Source of the DNA: an uncultured Granulosicoccaceae bacterium
GTDB lineage: Bacteria > Pseudomonadota > Gammaproteobacteria > Granulosicoccales > Granulosicoccaceae
Length of the DNA: 64,000 nt
Direction of reading: 5' to 3'
Assembly: GCA_938006335.1 (NCBI GenBank)
Contig: CALLMF010000032.1
Coordinates: forward strand, 18,673 to 82,672
Shown piece by piece: positions 51,824 to 60,738 of this stretch. Each line of letters opens with the position of its first letter. The first letter of the stretch is position 1. The notes beneath the pieces were generated by a model. It did no database searches. It was not told the origin of the DNA and worked only from the letters and a program-made list of their open reading frames with translations. The position numbers were made by a program, and so were the translations under genes.

Positions 51824-52342
51824 ATGATTTCACGTGATACATACGCAAAAACACTGTTGTCACTGTCAATCGTCGCTGCTGCAAGCGGTCATGCATATGC
51901 AGCGACCCAGGGAACGGCGGGCGCCACATCGAACGGATCGTCAATCGTTACCATCAGCAAGCTGAATAACGTTCAGGTCAGCGCGATCGACGACATCGAC
52001 CTGGGTACACAGGCCTTTTTGGTTGCACCCGCCGTCGGTGTCGATGACATCTGTGTGTTCTCGTCGAACGTCGCGTACCAGATCACATTCGATCAGGCTG
52101 GCGGAAGCTTCGAGCTGGCAGGCGCCACCTCGAGTGACACCATCCCCTATACCGTCCAGTTCGGACTTGCGCCCGCGACCGCAGGCACTCCGATCACCGG
52201 TCAGGTAGGTAACCGTCTCGACCCGGAATGTCTCGGCGTACCGAATGCCGTGTACACCGTCACTGTGGCACCCGCAGACTTCAACGCGGCAGCACCAGAC
52301 TCCTACCGTGCTGTTCTTGAACTGCTTGTAGAAGCGGAATAA
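51824..52342 (+). CDS. Putative fimbrial subunit
   Basis: 172 aa from ATG 51824 (ribosome site in AGAGAGAAG), with signal peptide 'LLSLSIVAAASGHAYA'. The mature part of about 145 aa is beta-rich and contains two Cys in 'DDICVFSSNVAYQI' and 'LDPECLGVPNAVYTVT', and ends in 'YRAVLELLVEAE', a pattern like secreted pilin/spore-coat-U (SCPU)-type subunits used with TcfC ushers. I see only one subunit gene and no tip adhesin in the cluster. Confidence 0.65.
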   Translation: MISRDTYAKTLLSLSIVAAASGHAYAATQGTAGATSNGSSIVTISKLNNVQVSAIDDIDLGTQAFLVAPAVGVDDICVFSSNVAYQITFDQAGGSFELAGATSSDTIPYTVQFGLAPATAGTPITGQVGNRLDPECLGVPNAVYTVTVAPADFNAAAPDSYRAVLELLVEAE

Positions 52343-52375
52343 GTCCCGCCAGTACCGGGCTCACCAGTACCGGGC

Positions 52376-53017
52376 TCAGTTGAAGCCCACGCCAACCCGG
52401 TAACGGACAGCGCCGCCAAAGACGAGATCGTCGGGCGGCGCTGCTCCCGTGGCCCTGGTTTGCATGCTGTACCCACCCTCGGCTTCTATGAAGGGCAGGA
52501 CATCAATACCCGTGGTGATCAGTTCGAGCTGGCGGGTTCCGGAACCTACCTGCGCGTCGTCCCCCGCAAGGAATGCCACCCGCTCTTCCCGTTCGGCACC
52601 GTTGATGTCAGCGCTGATCATGATGTCCACCGATTGCAGGAAATCGAAGTTGTCTGGTTGACCATCTTCACTGCTATCCTGCTGCTCATCATCCGATGAA
52701 TCGGAGATCGTCAGTTGCAGCGACGTCACTCGTATCGACGTCACAAGATCAAAGTCTTCCTGCTCATAGGCATCCGTCTGAGTCACGTCCATGGATGTCG
52801 GCGGAAACACAGCTGGCAACAGGCTTATCGCACCCTGACCTTGAACCCGCGTCTCTGGGATATCTTCATCGGTATTGAAGTGTGTCAGCGTGGTGCCATC
52901 GCAACCCAGCACGACCAGGGTCGCCAACACGATGGCAAGCGGCCCGCAGCACTGTCGCCATGCGCTACGGGTGCGCAGAACGGTGTAGCGTGGAGTCATG
53001 CTCAGGTCCAAGTCCAT
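52376..53017 (-). CDS. Hypothetical lipoprotein
   Basis: 213 aa; lipobox 'VVLGC' with Cys near residue 39, after a hydrophobic run ('PLAIVLATLVVLGC'). The mature part is acidic and Ser-rich ('ISDSSDDEQQDSSEDGQPDN'). A start at Met7 is also possible. Converges with the pilin gene. No recognised domain; it may be a surface lipoprotein linked to the fimbrial cluster. Confidence 0.6.
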   Translation of the reverse strand: MDLDLSMTPRYTVLRTRSAWRQCCGPLAIVLATLVVLGCDGTTLTHFNTDEDIPETRVQGQGAISLLPAVFPPTSMDVTQTDAYEQEDFDLVTSIRVTSLQLTISDSSDDEQQDSSEDGQPDNFDFLQSVDIMISADINGAEREERVAFLAGDDAQVGSGTRQLELITTGIDVLPFIEAEGGYSMQTRATGAAPPDDLVFGGAVRYRVGVGFN

Positions 53018-53242
53018 CTACGAATGATGGGCAAGGCCATACAACAAACGTACCCACGCAGCCCAAGAGCGGCCTCGACGGCCTCTCGCCACCGAATTTC
53101 CACATGTAAAAATGTTGCCACATGCATCTGACGCAGCAGTGTTTACGTAGCGTCCGGCTTCGTCTGATATTGCGGTAGGCTTGCCCGCTCCCTGTACTTG
53201 CCTTGGTGAACATTAAGGGAGACACCATTTTTGGAGAATTAC

Positions 53243-54058
53243 ATGAATTTTCGTCAATCGCGCGTGTTGCTGAGTGCAGGATTTGCCTGCTTGCTGGCAA
53301 CACCAGCCGTGACCTTTTCGGGTCATCTCAACACAGTCTTGATCGCAAAGATGGATGGCCGGGAAGAAGTCGGCGACGATCCTACGCAACGCCTGGTAGG
53401 TGATCCAGACGGCAGTGGTATCGGCTATGTGTTTGGTATCGATAACGACCCCTTCACACTGTGCTACTCGCTGCTGGTCGAGAAGATTCAGCTGGTGCCG
53501 ATTTCCGAAGGCCTCGCGGCGCACATCCACGAAGGCCAACGTGACTCCAACGGCCCCGTTGTCGCCGCTCTGGCAGGCCCTGATAGCGGCAACGCTGCGG
53601 ATTGCCTGACAGAAGGAGAAGAAGGCAAGTTCCCCACGGGTGAAAGCGGTATCGTTCAGCGCATTCTCGACAACCCCGCTGACTTCTACATCAATGTGCA
53701 CACCCCAGAATTTCCGGCCGGTGCCATTCGCGGCAACCTGTCGAATACTATCGACGAGGATGATGGCCACTCGCACGATGCAGGCGGCAACGGCAGCCCG
53801 ACAACACCTGCGAACCTCAACGCGTCGGTGTACTCGCGTACTGCGGTCGAAGTGTTCTGGGATCGTTCCAGTGACGATGGTGTCGTACTGATGTATGAGG
53901 TCTATCGTGATGGTCAGTTGGTCGCTAGTGTTGCCGGCAACAGCTATTTTGAAGACACACTTGTGTCAGGCACCACCTACAGCTACTCGGTTGTCGCGGT
54001 TGATAACGACAACAACCGCTCAAACCAATCGTCTGCACTTTCTGTAACCACTCTCTGA
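53243..54058 (+). CDS. Secreted CHRD-FN3 protein
   Basis: 271 aa from ATG 53243 (GGAG ribosome site; the track begins four codons earlier). Signal peptide 'RVLLSAGFACLLATPAVTF', then a CHRD domain ('CYSLLVEKIQLVPISEGLAA', 'HIHEGQRDSNGPVVAAL', 'FYINVHTPEFPAGAIRGNLS') and a C-terminal fibronectin type III domain ('TPANLNASVYSRTAVEVFWD', 'TTYSYSVVAVDNDNNRSNQS'). Such proteins are exported; CHRD folds may bind ligands at the cell surface. A strong hairpin follows. Confidence 0.88.
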   Translation: MNFRQSRVLLSAGFACLLATPAVTFSGHLNTVLIAKMDGREEVGDDPTQRLVGDPDGSGIGYVFGIDNDPFTLCYSLLVEKIQLVPISEGLAAHIHEGQRDSNGPVVAALAGPDSGNAADCLTEGEEGKFPTGESGIVQRILDNPADFYINVHTPEFPAGAIRGNLSNTIDEDDGHSHDAGGNGSPTTPANLNASVYSRTAVEVFWDRSSDDGVVLMYEVYRDGQLVASVAGNSYFEDTLVSGTTYSYSVVAVDNDNNRSNQSSALSVTTL

Positions 54059-54071
54059 GTGTCTGGTATCC

Positions 54072-54098
54072 ACGCCCCCGCTAACGTAGCGGGGGCGT
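54072..54098 (+). terminator. Perfect 12-bp hairpin after the CHRD-FN3 gene
   Basis: ACGCCCCCGCTA-acg-TAGCGGGGGCGT. No T-run follows; it ends 2 nt before the DoxX start, so it might attenuate or terminate read-through. Confidence 0.55.
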
Positions 54099-54100
54099 AG

Positions 54101-54469
54101 ATGACCTGGCGACGCACCGGCCTGGTCGTTGTTTTTTTGTGGTTCGCAATCGGCGGCGTGTTTCACTTCACCGCTACCGAACTCGAGATGCGTATCGTGC
54201 CACCGTGGTTTCCATGGCCCCGTTTTGCGACACTCACCAGCGGCGTATTCGAGTGGCTCGGCGCAGCCGGTCTGTTGTGGCGACCCACACGCCGTGCCGC
54301 GGGAGTCGGGCTGATGCTGTTGACCATTGCCGTGACCCCGGCCCATATCTACATGCTGCAGCGCCCTGATCTGTTTGCATCCATTCCCTGTTGGGCACTC
54401 TGGGCGCGACTACCGCTACAACTGGCACTGCTCGCGTTGATTGGATGGAGTTGTCGGGTCTGGCGATAG
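54101..54469 (+). CDS. DoxX-like small membrane protein
   Basis: 122 aa, four hydrophobic segments ('GLVVVFLWFAIGGVFHFTAT', 'FATLTSGVFEWLGAAGLLW', 'AGVGLMLLTIAVTPAHIYML', 'LPLQLALLALIGWSCRVW'), the DoxX/DUF4267-like layout. Function unknown; DoxX relatives take part in thiosulfate or quinone chemistry. Placed right behind a strong hairpin. Confidence 0.75.
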   Translation: MTWRRTGLVVVFLWFAIGGVFHFTATELEMRIVPPWFPWPRFATLTSGVFEWLGAAGLLWRPTRRAAGVGLMLLTIAVTPAHIYMLQRPDLFASIPCWALWARLPLQLALLALIGWSCRVWR

Positions 54470-54539
54470 CCGGCGCCGCTCAAGACATGTTGCTGACAGA
54501 ACGTGGCAACCTTCCCCGCGCTCAGTGGTCCAAGCTCTA

Positions 54540-55970
54540 GTGCGATCAACGACAACACTCGCAATATGTCTGCTGTTCGTGCTTGTACCCGCAAGCATGG
54601 TGCGCCTTCCGGCAGACCTCCCGTTGCGCCTCGGGCTGTGGATCGACACAGTGGTCGATCGCGACGACACCCTGCGTACGCTCGCCCGTGAACGTGCGTT
54701 CGACCGACTACGCCGCGATGATATCGTCTCCCAGCGCACGCTCGAGCGCTGGCGCACGGAGGCTGCGGCTGCGCTGCGTGATCCGCACCCCATTACCGCG
54801 CCATACGGAGAAACCCTGCTCGCCCGCGACGGCTCGGTTGACACCGCGCCGCACGTATTCAGCCTGACACTCGCGGCCGAGCGCGTGCTACGCATCGCTA
54901 CCACAGCAGACGACGGAGCCCGCGGTGGACTACTCGTGGACGTGTTTGAAGGCGGCAATGTTGAAGGGCCGCGGCGTATTGGCGCCTACGGCCCGGCACC
55001 GTTCGACGAGCGGTTGTCGTTCGAACAAGCCTCCGTTGATCGAAAACTCACACTCCGTGTGCAAGCGCTGCCAGGTAGCACCGGCCGCTTCGCGTGGCGA
55101 ACGGAGGTGCGAGCCGTGCTCGACTTTCCGGTCGAGATCGATACAACAAATCCGGTACAAAGCTTTTTCGGTATGCCTCGCGACGGCGGTCGCCGGGAAC
55201 ACCACGGCATCGATATCTTCGCACCCCGGGGCACACCCGTGCTCGCGGCAGCCGACGGTCTTGTGATCCGCACAGGTGAATCCCCACGTGGTGGTCTGCA
55301 TGTGTGGCAGCGCGCCGTCGATACGGACGGCGTTCCGCTCGGCGCGTTGTACTATGCCCACATGGACAGCGTTACTGCGGAGGCCGGTACACACGTACGA
55401 CGAGGCGAGCCGCTCGGCACTGTCGGCAACACAGGTAACGCCCAAACCACGCCGCCACACCTGCATTTCGGGCTGTACCGTCGATTCGTCGGTCCAGTGG
55501 ACCCGTTACCGCTGACCGGTGAACGTCGAGTGCCCACCGTCACCGTCTCGCCGACTAACGTACTGCCCAATTGGCTTGCCGTTAGCAGCACGCGCGCGAA
55601 TCTACGCGGTGCACCGAGTACCGACGCGCCAGTCATCGCGTCGCTCGACGGCGGCTCACTTTTACGTGTCGAGGCCAGCGTAGACGACGGTCGCTGGGCG
55701 CGGGTGACGGTTGGCGACGGTGCGCGCGGGTTCATCGCGCGATCGCTACTCGCACCCGCGCGCGAGCACGAGGTGCAGGCAGCGATCAATACCGATGCAA
55801 TGCTGCGCAGCGCACCGTCCGCGGATGCGCCGTCACTTGGCAGGTTCGACGCCGATCTTCGTGATGGCGCTGTGTCTCTTGGCCGCTTTGGTGAAGCTGA
55901 GCGCGTACGCACCACAAACGGATTGACTGGCTGGCTGATAGGACCTGCGGTCGTACCCGCTCTCGAATAA
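54540..55970 (+). CDS. M23 metallopeptidase with SH3 domains
   Basis: 476 aa from GTG 54540, where an N-terminal membrane/signal segment starts ('TTTLAICLLFVLVPASM'). An LytM/M23 domain in the middle: 'RREHHGIDIFAPRGTPVLAA' (HxxxD) and 'TPPHLHFGLYRRF' (HLHFG). The C-terminus holds two bacterial SH3-type repeats ('RANLRGAPSTDAPVIASLDG', 'DAMLRSAPSADAPSLGRFDA'). Periplasmic peptidoglycan endopeptidase. GC content and Arg/Asp use look higher than in neighbours. Confidence 0.88.
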   Translation: MRSTTTLAICLLFVLVPASMVRLPADLPLRLGLWIDTVVDRDDTLRTLARERAFDRLRRDDIVSQRTLERWRTEAAAALRDPHPITAPYGETLLARDGSVDTAPHVFSLTLAAERVLRIATTADDGARGGLLVDVFEGGNVEGPRRIGAYGPAPFDERLSFEQASVDRKLTLRVQALPGSTGRFAWRTEVRAVLDFPVEIDTTNPVQSFFGMPRDGGRREHHGIDIFAPRGTPVLAAADGLVIRTGESPRGGLHVWQRAVDTDGVPLGALYYAHMDSVTAEAGTHVRRGEPLGTVGNTGNAQTTPPHLHFGLYRRFVGPVDPLPLTGERRVPTVTVSPTNVLPNWLAVSSTRANLRGAPSTDAPVIASLDGGSLLRVEASVDDGRWARVTVGDGARGFIARSLLAPAREHEVQAAINTDAMLRSAPSADAPSLGRFDADLRDGAVSLGRFGEAERVRTTNGLTGWLIGPAVVPALE

Positions 55971-56010
55971 CATCACCCTATGCTGTCGACCAAAGGTCGA
56001 TTGCACTTGA

Positions 56011-56308
56011 TTTACAGGACTGTAAATTTTCGCCAAGGATCTGGAAAGGCAATAGCGCGATACGTGGTCATGCAAGGCACTCACCGACTGGGTAATCACA
56101 TCGCCTCTCAGCGTACACACTCTGTGGAGGACATCACACAATCGTGCGCAATGTCGCCCGCTTCACATTCTTCGACACGTATTACACCAATACGATTACT
56201 TCCACCCTCAACGCATATCGATAGCAACTCGCAAGGCCTGTACCTCTCTACTTCCTCTGCTCTCTACCGTGTACCCCCCTCTGGCCGTGCCTTGTGCACG
56301 GCCTTTTT
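56011..56308 (+). pseudogene. BON gene relic with internal deletion, or derived small RNA
   Basis: The 5' part keeps TTTACA-GGAC-TGTAAA (56011-56026), GCCAAGG and the CGATAC box at the same spacing as the functional unit 500 bp downstream. The 3' end keeps a 'CATATCGATAGCAACTCG' block equal to the BON C-terminus with its stop codon changed to CAA, and a GGCCGTGC-cttgt-GCACGGCC-TTTTT terminator (56283-56308). The BON coding centre and ATG are missing. It could still be transcribed into a short RNA of about 250 nt. Confidence 0.6.
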
Positions 56309-56507
56309 AATGGCCATGAAAAAAGGAACGCCGGAACGTTACAGGCACACGGTCGACCACATGAACGGCTATCGTCAGCGATGTTCAGCAAGTGGCGACT
56401 GACGTACAGTGGCGCGGATGCTTCTCTGATGACACTTGCGAGGCAGCTGCAGGAAGAGAGATGAAAGCTACTGAAGCGTGGCGCGAGATGACCCGCGACT
56501 CGGGCAA

Positions 56508-56523
56508 TTTACACCGATGTAAA
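56508..56523. promoter_or_regulatory. TTTACA-N4-TGTAAA palindrome before the fifth BON gene
   Basis: TTTACACCGATGTAAA, extended to an 8+8 dyad with the flanking A and T, followed by CTGCCAAAGAGCCGG, the CACGATACTG box and a GTTTCGAAAC dyad in the leader. Same order as in the tandem array. Confidence 0.6.
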
Positions 56524-56646
56524 TTTCTGCCAAAGAGCCGGAAAGGGGGCGACACGATACTGTACTTATCGAAACAACAAATAACCGTTTCGAAACATAT
56601 TGCATTCGCCGCTGATCCATCTCACACACTCTCTGGAGCACTGTCC

Positions 56647-56913
56647 ATGATCACACGTCGCATTCTCGCCGTCGCTGCCCTGGCCGCCGCTTTCGCTATC
56701 GCAGCCCCCGTTTCCGCCATCACTACCGGCAACGTCTACCAGGACATCACGTCCGCAACGGCTGGCTCCGGCAGCATCCACGTTGACGTGGATGGCAGCA
56801 CTGTCACGCTATTCGGTTACTCCGAGAAAACCGATGCGCTGGCCGCAGAGCGCGCGGCTCGCGCCGCTCCTGGCATCGATACGGTGATCAACCATATCGA
56901 AAGCAACTCTTAA
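56647..56913 (+). CDS. Small secreted BON-domain protein, distal paralog
   Basis: 88 aa from ATG 56647 (GGAGC ribosome site; the track extends it artificially upstream). Signal peptide 'RRILAVAALAAAFAIAAPVS', mature part 'ITTGNVYQDITSATAGSGSI' with the same BON core as the tandem family ('DGSTVTLFGYSEKTDALAAE') and end 'PGIDTVINHIESNS'. It shares leader architecture with the array 50 kb away, so a common regulator is likely. Confidence 0.85.
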   Translation: MITRRILAVAALAAAFAIAAPVSAITTGNVYQDITSATAGSGSIHVDVDGSTVTLFGYSEKTDALAAERAARAAPGIDTVINHIESNS

Positions 56914-56952
56914 GGTCCGTAGTTCTCTCCTCTCTCTGACGTTAAGCCTTGT

Positions 56953-56981
56953 GGCCGCGCCTGATGCGCGGCCTTTTTTTT
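56953..56981 (+). terminator. Rho-independent terminator, distal BON gene
   Basis: GGCCGCGC-ctgat-GCGCGGCC followed by eight T. Sequence differs from the array terminators. Confidence 0.9.
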
Positions 56982-57113
56982 GCGTGGAAATTATTGGTAG
57001 CCCCATCCGATTACGCAAGCAGAGAGTCAGCAACAAGCCGATCAGGGGGACTCCACGCACGGCCTTCTCGACACCTAAATGGGATGGTTTGACGGCAGGC
57101 ATTGACAGCACTC

Positions 57114-58079
57114 TCAGTGCCTCGGCACGAACACCTCGGGCGCACGCCCAATCGATTTCAGATGTGCGCTCAAGCAAGCATCCCACTCGGGATGATCGCC
57201 AAAGCGCTTGATCAGGTAGTCGATGAACCGGCGCGTACGGTTGGGCAGAAAAACGGTGTCGGGATACAGGGCATACAGGCCTGCCGAGCCCCAGCTGTAG
57301 CTCATCAGTACCGGCTGCAGAGCCCCATTGACAATCGCGTCATTGAGCAGAAACGTTGGCAGTCTCACCACACCATGTCCGCTGATGGCAGCACTGACCA
57401 GAGCATCACCATTGCTCGCCATGTACTGCGGTTTGACGTCGACGTGACCTGTTTGGCCTTGCGCTTTCGCCCAGTGCCATGTGGTTGGGTGAGCAAGATT
57501 GGAGTAGCACAGCGCGGGCAGCCCCGATAGCTGATCCGGCTTTGTCGGCTTGCGATGCTCCCTCCAGAAATCTGGCGAGGCAGCGACAACATGGTGAATC
57601 GGGGCTAGTTGACGCGCTCTTAGCTGCGAGTCATTCAGCTTGCCGATACGGAGGGCAAGGTCAAACCGGTCGCCGACAATATCGACCGTGTGATCTGAAA
57701 AATCGGCATCAATGGTGACAGCCGGATTTTCATGCATGAAGTCGTTGATGGCCGGCACCAGATGCGCGATACCGAAGCTCAGTGGCATCGTGATCCTGAG
57801 CCGACCAATGATGACTTCAGAATCAGCCGCTGCGCCCTCTTCTGCTTCCTCGAGATCGGCAAGGATTTGCTGTGCGCGCGCCAGAAATCGTTCGCCAGCA
57901 CTGGTCAGCGTGACCTGTCGCGTGGTGCGGTTCAACAGCTGTACGCGCAAGCGACTTTCCAGCTCCTTGATCCGGCGACTCACTGCCGAAGGCGCCCGCT
58001 CCAGTTGATCTGCGGCTCCGCGCACACTGCCCGTCTTGGCCACGCACACGAACGTCTCGAGGTCCTCCAAGCGCCCCAC
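57114..58079 (-). CDS. LysR-family transcription regulator
   Basis: 321 aa with N-terminal LysR HTH ('MGRLEDLETFVCVAKTGSVR', 'APSAVSRRIKELESRLRVQL') and a C-terminal effector domain. Divergent from pirin-azoR-pirin, the usual sign of a local regulator. Effector unknown, perhaps a quinone or phenol. Confidence 0.9.
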   Translation of the reverse strand: MGRLEDLETFVCVAKTGSVRGAADQLERAPSAVSRRIKELESRLRVQLLNRTTRQVTLTSAGERFLARAQQILADLEEAEEGAAADSEVIIGRLRITMPLSFGIAHLVPAINDFMHENPAVTIDADFSDHTVDIVGDRFDLALRIGKLNDSQLRARQLAPIHHVVAASPDFWREHRKPTKPDQLSGLPALCYSNLAHPTTWHWAKAQGQTGHVDVKPQYMASNGDALVSAAISGHGVVRLPTFLLNDAIVNGALQPVLMSYSWGSAGLYALYPDTVFLPNRTRRFIDYLIKRFGDHPEWDACLSAHLKSIGRAPEVFVPRH

Positions 58080-58195
58080 ACTGTTCTCCTTTTTCGCACA
58101 GTCTGTACAAATAATACCTCTTTGTTGCTATCAAGAGAACTCATAGAGTGTCTTGCAAGCGTAGATCGCGCGTTTCCAACAGTGAAGCTACACAC

Positions 58196-58909
58196 ATGAA
58201 CACGCTACCAACACTCACTCGCCGTCCAGCCAACCAACGTGGTGTCGCCGACTTTGGCTGGCTCAAGAGTGCACACACGTTCAGCTTCGGCCAGTACCAC
58301 GACCCGGAACACATGAATTTTGGCGCGTTGCGCGTCATCAACGATGACCTGGTGGCCGGCGGCGGCGGCTTTCCCACACACCCGCACAAGGATGCCGAGA
58401 TCTTCTCCTACGTGCTTGAAGGCGGATTGGCACACAAGGACTCCATGGGCAATGGCAGCACCGTGATGGCTGGCGGTGTGCAGTACATGAGCGCCGGGCG
58501 AGGTGTCAGCCACAGCGAGTTCAATCCATCGCAGAGTGAGCCCATGCGCTTCTTGCAGGTGTGGCTGATGCCTGAAAAAACAGGAGGCGAGCCACGCTAC
58601 GACACGCTGGATATCAACCCGGAAGACAAGCGCGGCAGGCTGACGCTGTTCCTGTCGCCCGACGGTCAGGATGGATCCATACGCACACGTGCAAAAGTGC
58701 GCGTGTTCGCCGCAACGCTGACGGGCGATGAGACCATAGAGCATGATCTCGGCGAAACTCAGCGCGCTTGGATTCAGGTAGCTGACGGCAGCCTGTACGT
58801 GAACGGAGAAGCGCTGGGCAAGGGTGATGGTGTTGGCATAGAAGGCGGTGGCACGTTGCTGCTTGATCGTGGCTTCAATGCTGAGCTCCTCCTGTTTGAA
58901 CTGCCGTAG
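58196..58909 (+). CDS. Pirin family protein, copy 1
   Basis: 237 aa from ATG 58196. Bicupin with YhhW-type metal ligands: 'GGFPTHPHKDAEIFSYVLEG' (HxH) and 'RGVSHSEFNPSQSEPMRFLQ' (His, Glu). YhhW-type pirins can oxidise quercetin. First gene of a three-gene run facing away from the LysR gene. Confidence 0.9.
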   Translation: MNTLPTLTRRPANQRGVADFGWLKSAHTFSFGQYHDPEHMNFGALRVINDDLVAGGGGFPTHPHKDAEIFSYVLEGGLAHKDSMGNGSTVMAGGVQYMSAGRGVSHSEFNPSQSEPMRFLQVWLMPEKTGGEPRYDTLDINPEDKRGRLTLFLSPDGQDGSIRTRAKVRVFAATLTGDETIEHDLGETQRAWIQVADGSLYVNGEALGKGDGVGIEGGGTLLLDRGFNAELLLFELP

Positions 58910-58971
58910 AAGGTCATCGTCCACGTCAACACTCCTATTCAGATACTAGACAACACACTTCAATTCAGATC

Positions 58972-59583
58972 ATGAAAATTCTGCACATCGACTCAAGCTC
59001 CAATCTTCTCGAAAATTCACACTCTCGGCAATTGAGCGCTGAACTCGTCACGCAGCTTTTGCACGCCAATCCCGAGGCAAAGGTGGATCGATTGGACGTT
59101 CACAAGGCACAGTTGGCACACATTGGAACCAACATCATCGAGGCGTGGGCGCCGGACGGAGAACGCGATTCAGCGCTGGAGGCGTTAGCCTCGCGCTCGA
59201 AAGCACTGGTCGAACAATTGAAGAGCGCGGACGTCCTGGTCATCGGCTCACCCATGTACAACTTTTCGGTGCCTTCCACCTTGAAAGCCTGGATCGATCA
59301 CGTTGCCATTGCGCGTCAGACATTCAAGTACACCGACGACGGTCCGGTTGGTCTACTGGAAGGGAAAAAGGCGTTCATCGTCTTGTCTTCCGGGGGTGTG
59401 TACAGCAAAGGCCCCGCAGCGTCAGCCGAACATCTGGAGAGCTATCTGCGGGCCGTTCTGGCGTTCATGGGCATCACAGACGTCGCGACAGTGCGAGCAG
59501 AAGGTATGGCATCCGGACCTGAGAATGCAGAGAACGCCATGCAGGCAGCTAGAGCACGCATCGGTGAGCTGGCAAAGGCCTAG
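58972..59583 (+). CDS. azoR: FMN-dependent NADH-azoreductase
   Basis: 203 aa, flavodoxin-like fold, with 'KILHIDSSSNLLENSHSRQL', 'DVLVIGSPMYNFSVPSTLKA' and 'WIDHVAIARQTFKYTDDGPV'. AzoR reduces quinones and azo compounds with NADH. Located 62 bp after the first pirin and 52 bp before the second, most likely in one transcript under the LysR regulator. Confidence 0.92.
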   Translation: MKILHIDSSSNLLENSHSRQLSAELVTQLLHANPEAKVDRLDVHKAQLAHIGTNIIEAWAPDGERDSALEALASRSKALVEQLKSADVLVIGSPMYNFSVPSTLKAWIDHVAIARQTFKYTDDGPVGLLEGKKAFIVLSSGGVYSKGPAASAEHLESYLRAVLAFMGITDVATVRAEGMASGPENAENAMQAARARIGELAKA

Positions 59584-59635
59584 CGCCCCCAAGCGACACC
59601 CACTCCAATCAAACGACAATCGGAGAAACTCCCTG

Positions 59636-60595
59636 ATGAGCTTCAGCCCTTGCCCCGACCCCATTCCCGGTGATCGTAAAACATCGGACGCTGTCGATTT
59701 ACTCGTGGTACCCAGAGCCGTCGATCTGGGTGAAATGACGGTTCGCCGCGCGTTGCCATCCGCCAAGCGCCAGATGGTCGGACCATTCATCTTCTTTGAT
59801 CAGATGGGACCTGCGGAATTCCTCACCGATCAGGGCATTGATGTGCGCCCCCACCCGCATATCAACCTGTCCACACTCACCTACTTGCTCGAGGGCGAGA
59901 TCCTGCACCGGGATAGCCTGGGGACAGAGAGGGCGATACAGCCGGGCGCCGTCAACTGGATGAAGGCGGGCAAAGGAATCGTTCACTCCGAAAGAACCAG
60001 CGATGCGCGTAAAGCCAGCGGCCAGACGCTATTCGGATTGCAGACCTGGATGGCATTGCCGACCGATCAGGAAGAATCCGACCCGGCGTTCATTCACCAT
60101 GCGGCTGATGCACTGCCTGTGGTCGACTATCAGGGTGTCACGGCACGCGTGATCGCGGGAAGTCTGCTCGGCGAACAGTCCCCACTCGCGGCGTCCTCCG
60201 AGACGCTATACGCTGATGTGCAACTCACCGCATCGGCACAGCTGCCTATCGACATGCAGTACGACGAACGCGCGCTGTACGTGTTGTCAGGCAAGATCGA
60301 CATAGCTATGGACAGCTTCGAGCAGGGGCAGCTGATCATCCTGCGACGGGGAACCCATGCAGTAATCAAGGCAACACAAGACGCACGTTTCATGTTGTTT
60401 GGTGGCGACCCGATGGAAGGGCCGCGCTATATCTGGTGGAACTTCGTGTCATCAAGACGCGAGCGTATCGAGCAGGCCAAGGAGGAATGGGCCAAGGGGC
60501 AATTCGACACGGTGCCGGGCGATGAGCAGGAGTTCATACCGTTGCCAGAGACCGCCTCAGAGTCATCGCGTGCCTCTGGTACGCAAGCGGATTAA
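59636..60595 (+). CDS. Pirin family protein, copy 2
   Basis: 319 aa from ATG 59636; the track ORF starts inside azoR. Larger pirin type: 'DVRPHPHINLSTLTYLLEGE' (HxH) and 'KGIVHSERTSDARKASGQTL' (His, Glu), then a C-terminal cupin. Only distantly related to copy 1, so the pair is not a recent duplication. Likely acts with AzoR in quinone or flavonoid stress. Confidence 0.9.
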   Translation: MSFSPCPDPIPGDRKTSDAVDLLVVPRAVDLGEMTVRRALPSAKRQMVGPFIFFDQMGPAEFLTDQGIDVRPHPHINLSTLTYLLEGEILHRDSLGTERAIQPGAVNWMKAGKGIVHSERTSDARKASGQTLFGLQTWMALPTDQEESDPAFIHHAADALPVVDYQGVTARVIAGSLLGEQSPLAASSETLYADVQLTASAQLPIDMQYDERALYVLSGKIDIAMDSFEQGQLIILRRGTHAVIKATQDARFMLFGGDPMEGPRYIWWNFVSSRRERIEQAKEEWAKGQFDTVPGDEQEFIPLPETASESSRASGTQAD

Positions 60596-60638
60596 ATGCA
60601 CAAGCCATTGAAGCCACGGAGTAGTTGCACGCACTGAC

Positions 60639-60701
60639 TCCTCCACGGAGTTCGAAATGAGCGGGAAACAGACTCATGTCTGATGAAACATCCGTGGAGG
60701 A
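60639..60701. repeat. Nested inverted repeats between convergent genes
   Basis: Outer arms TCCTCCACGGA (60639-60649) and TCCGTGGAGGA (60691-60701) enclose an inner CAGAC-tcat-GTCTG hairpin (60670-60683). Lies between the pirin and the large surface-protein gene on opposite strands; may be a bidirectional terminator, although T-runs are poor. Confidence 0.5.
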
Positions 60702-60738
60702 ATCAACTAGCAGATTGTCAGTTGATAGAATATCCGAA

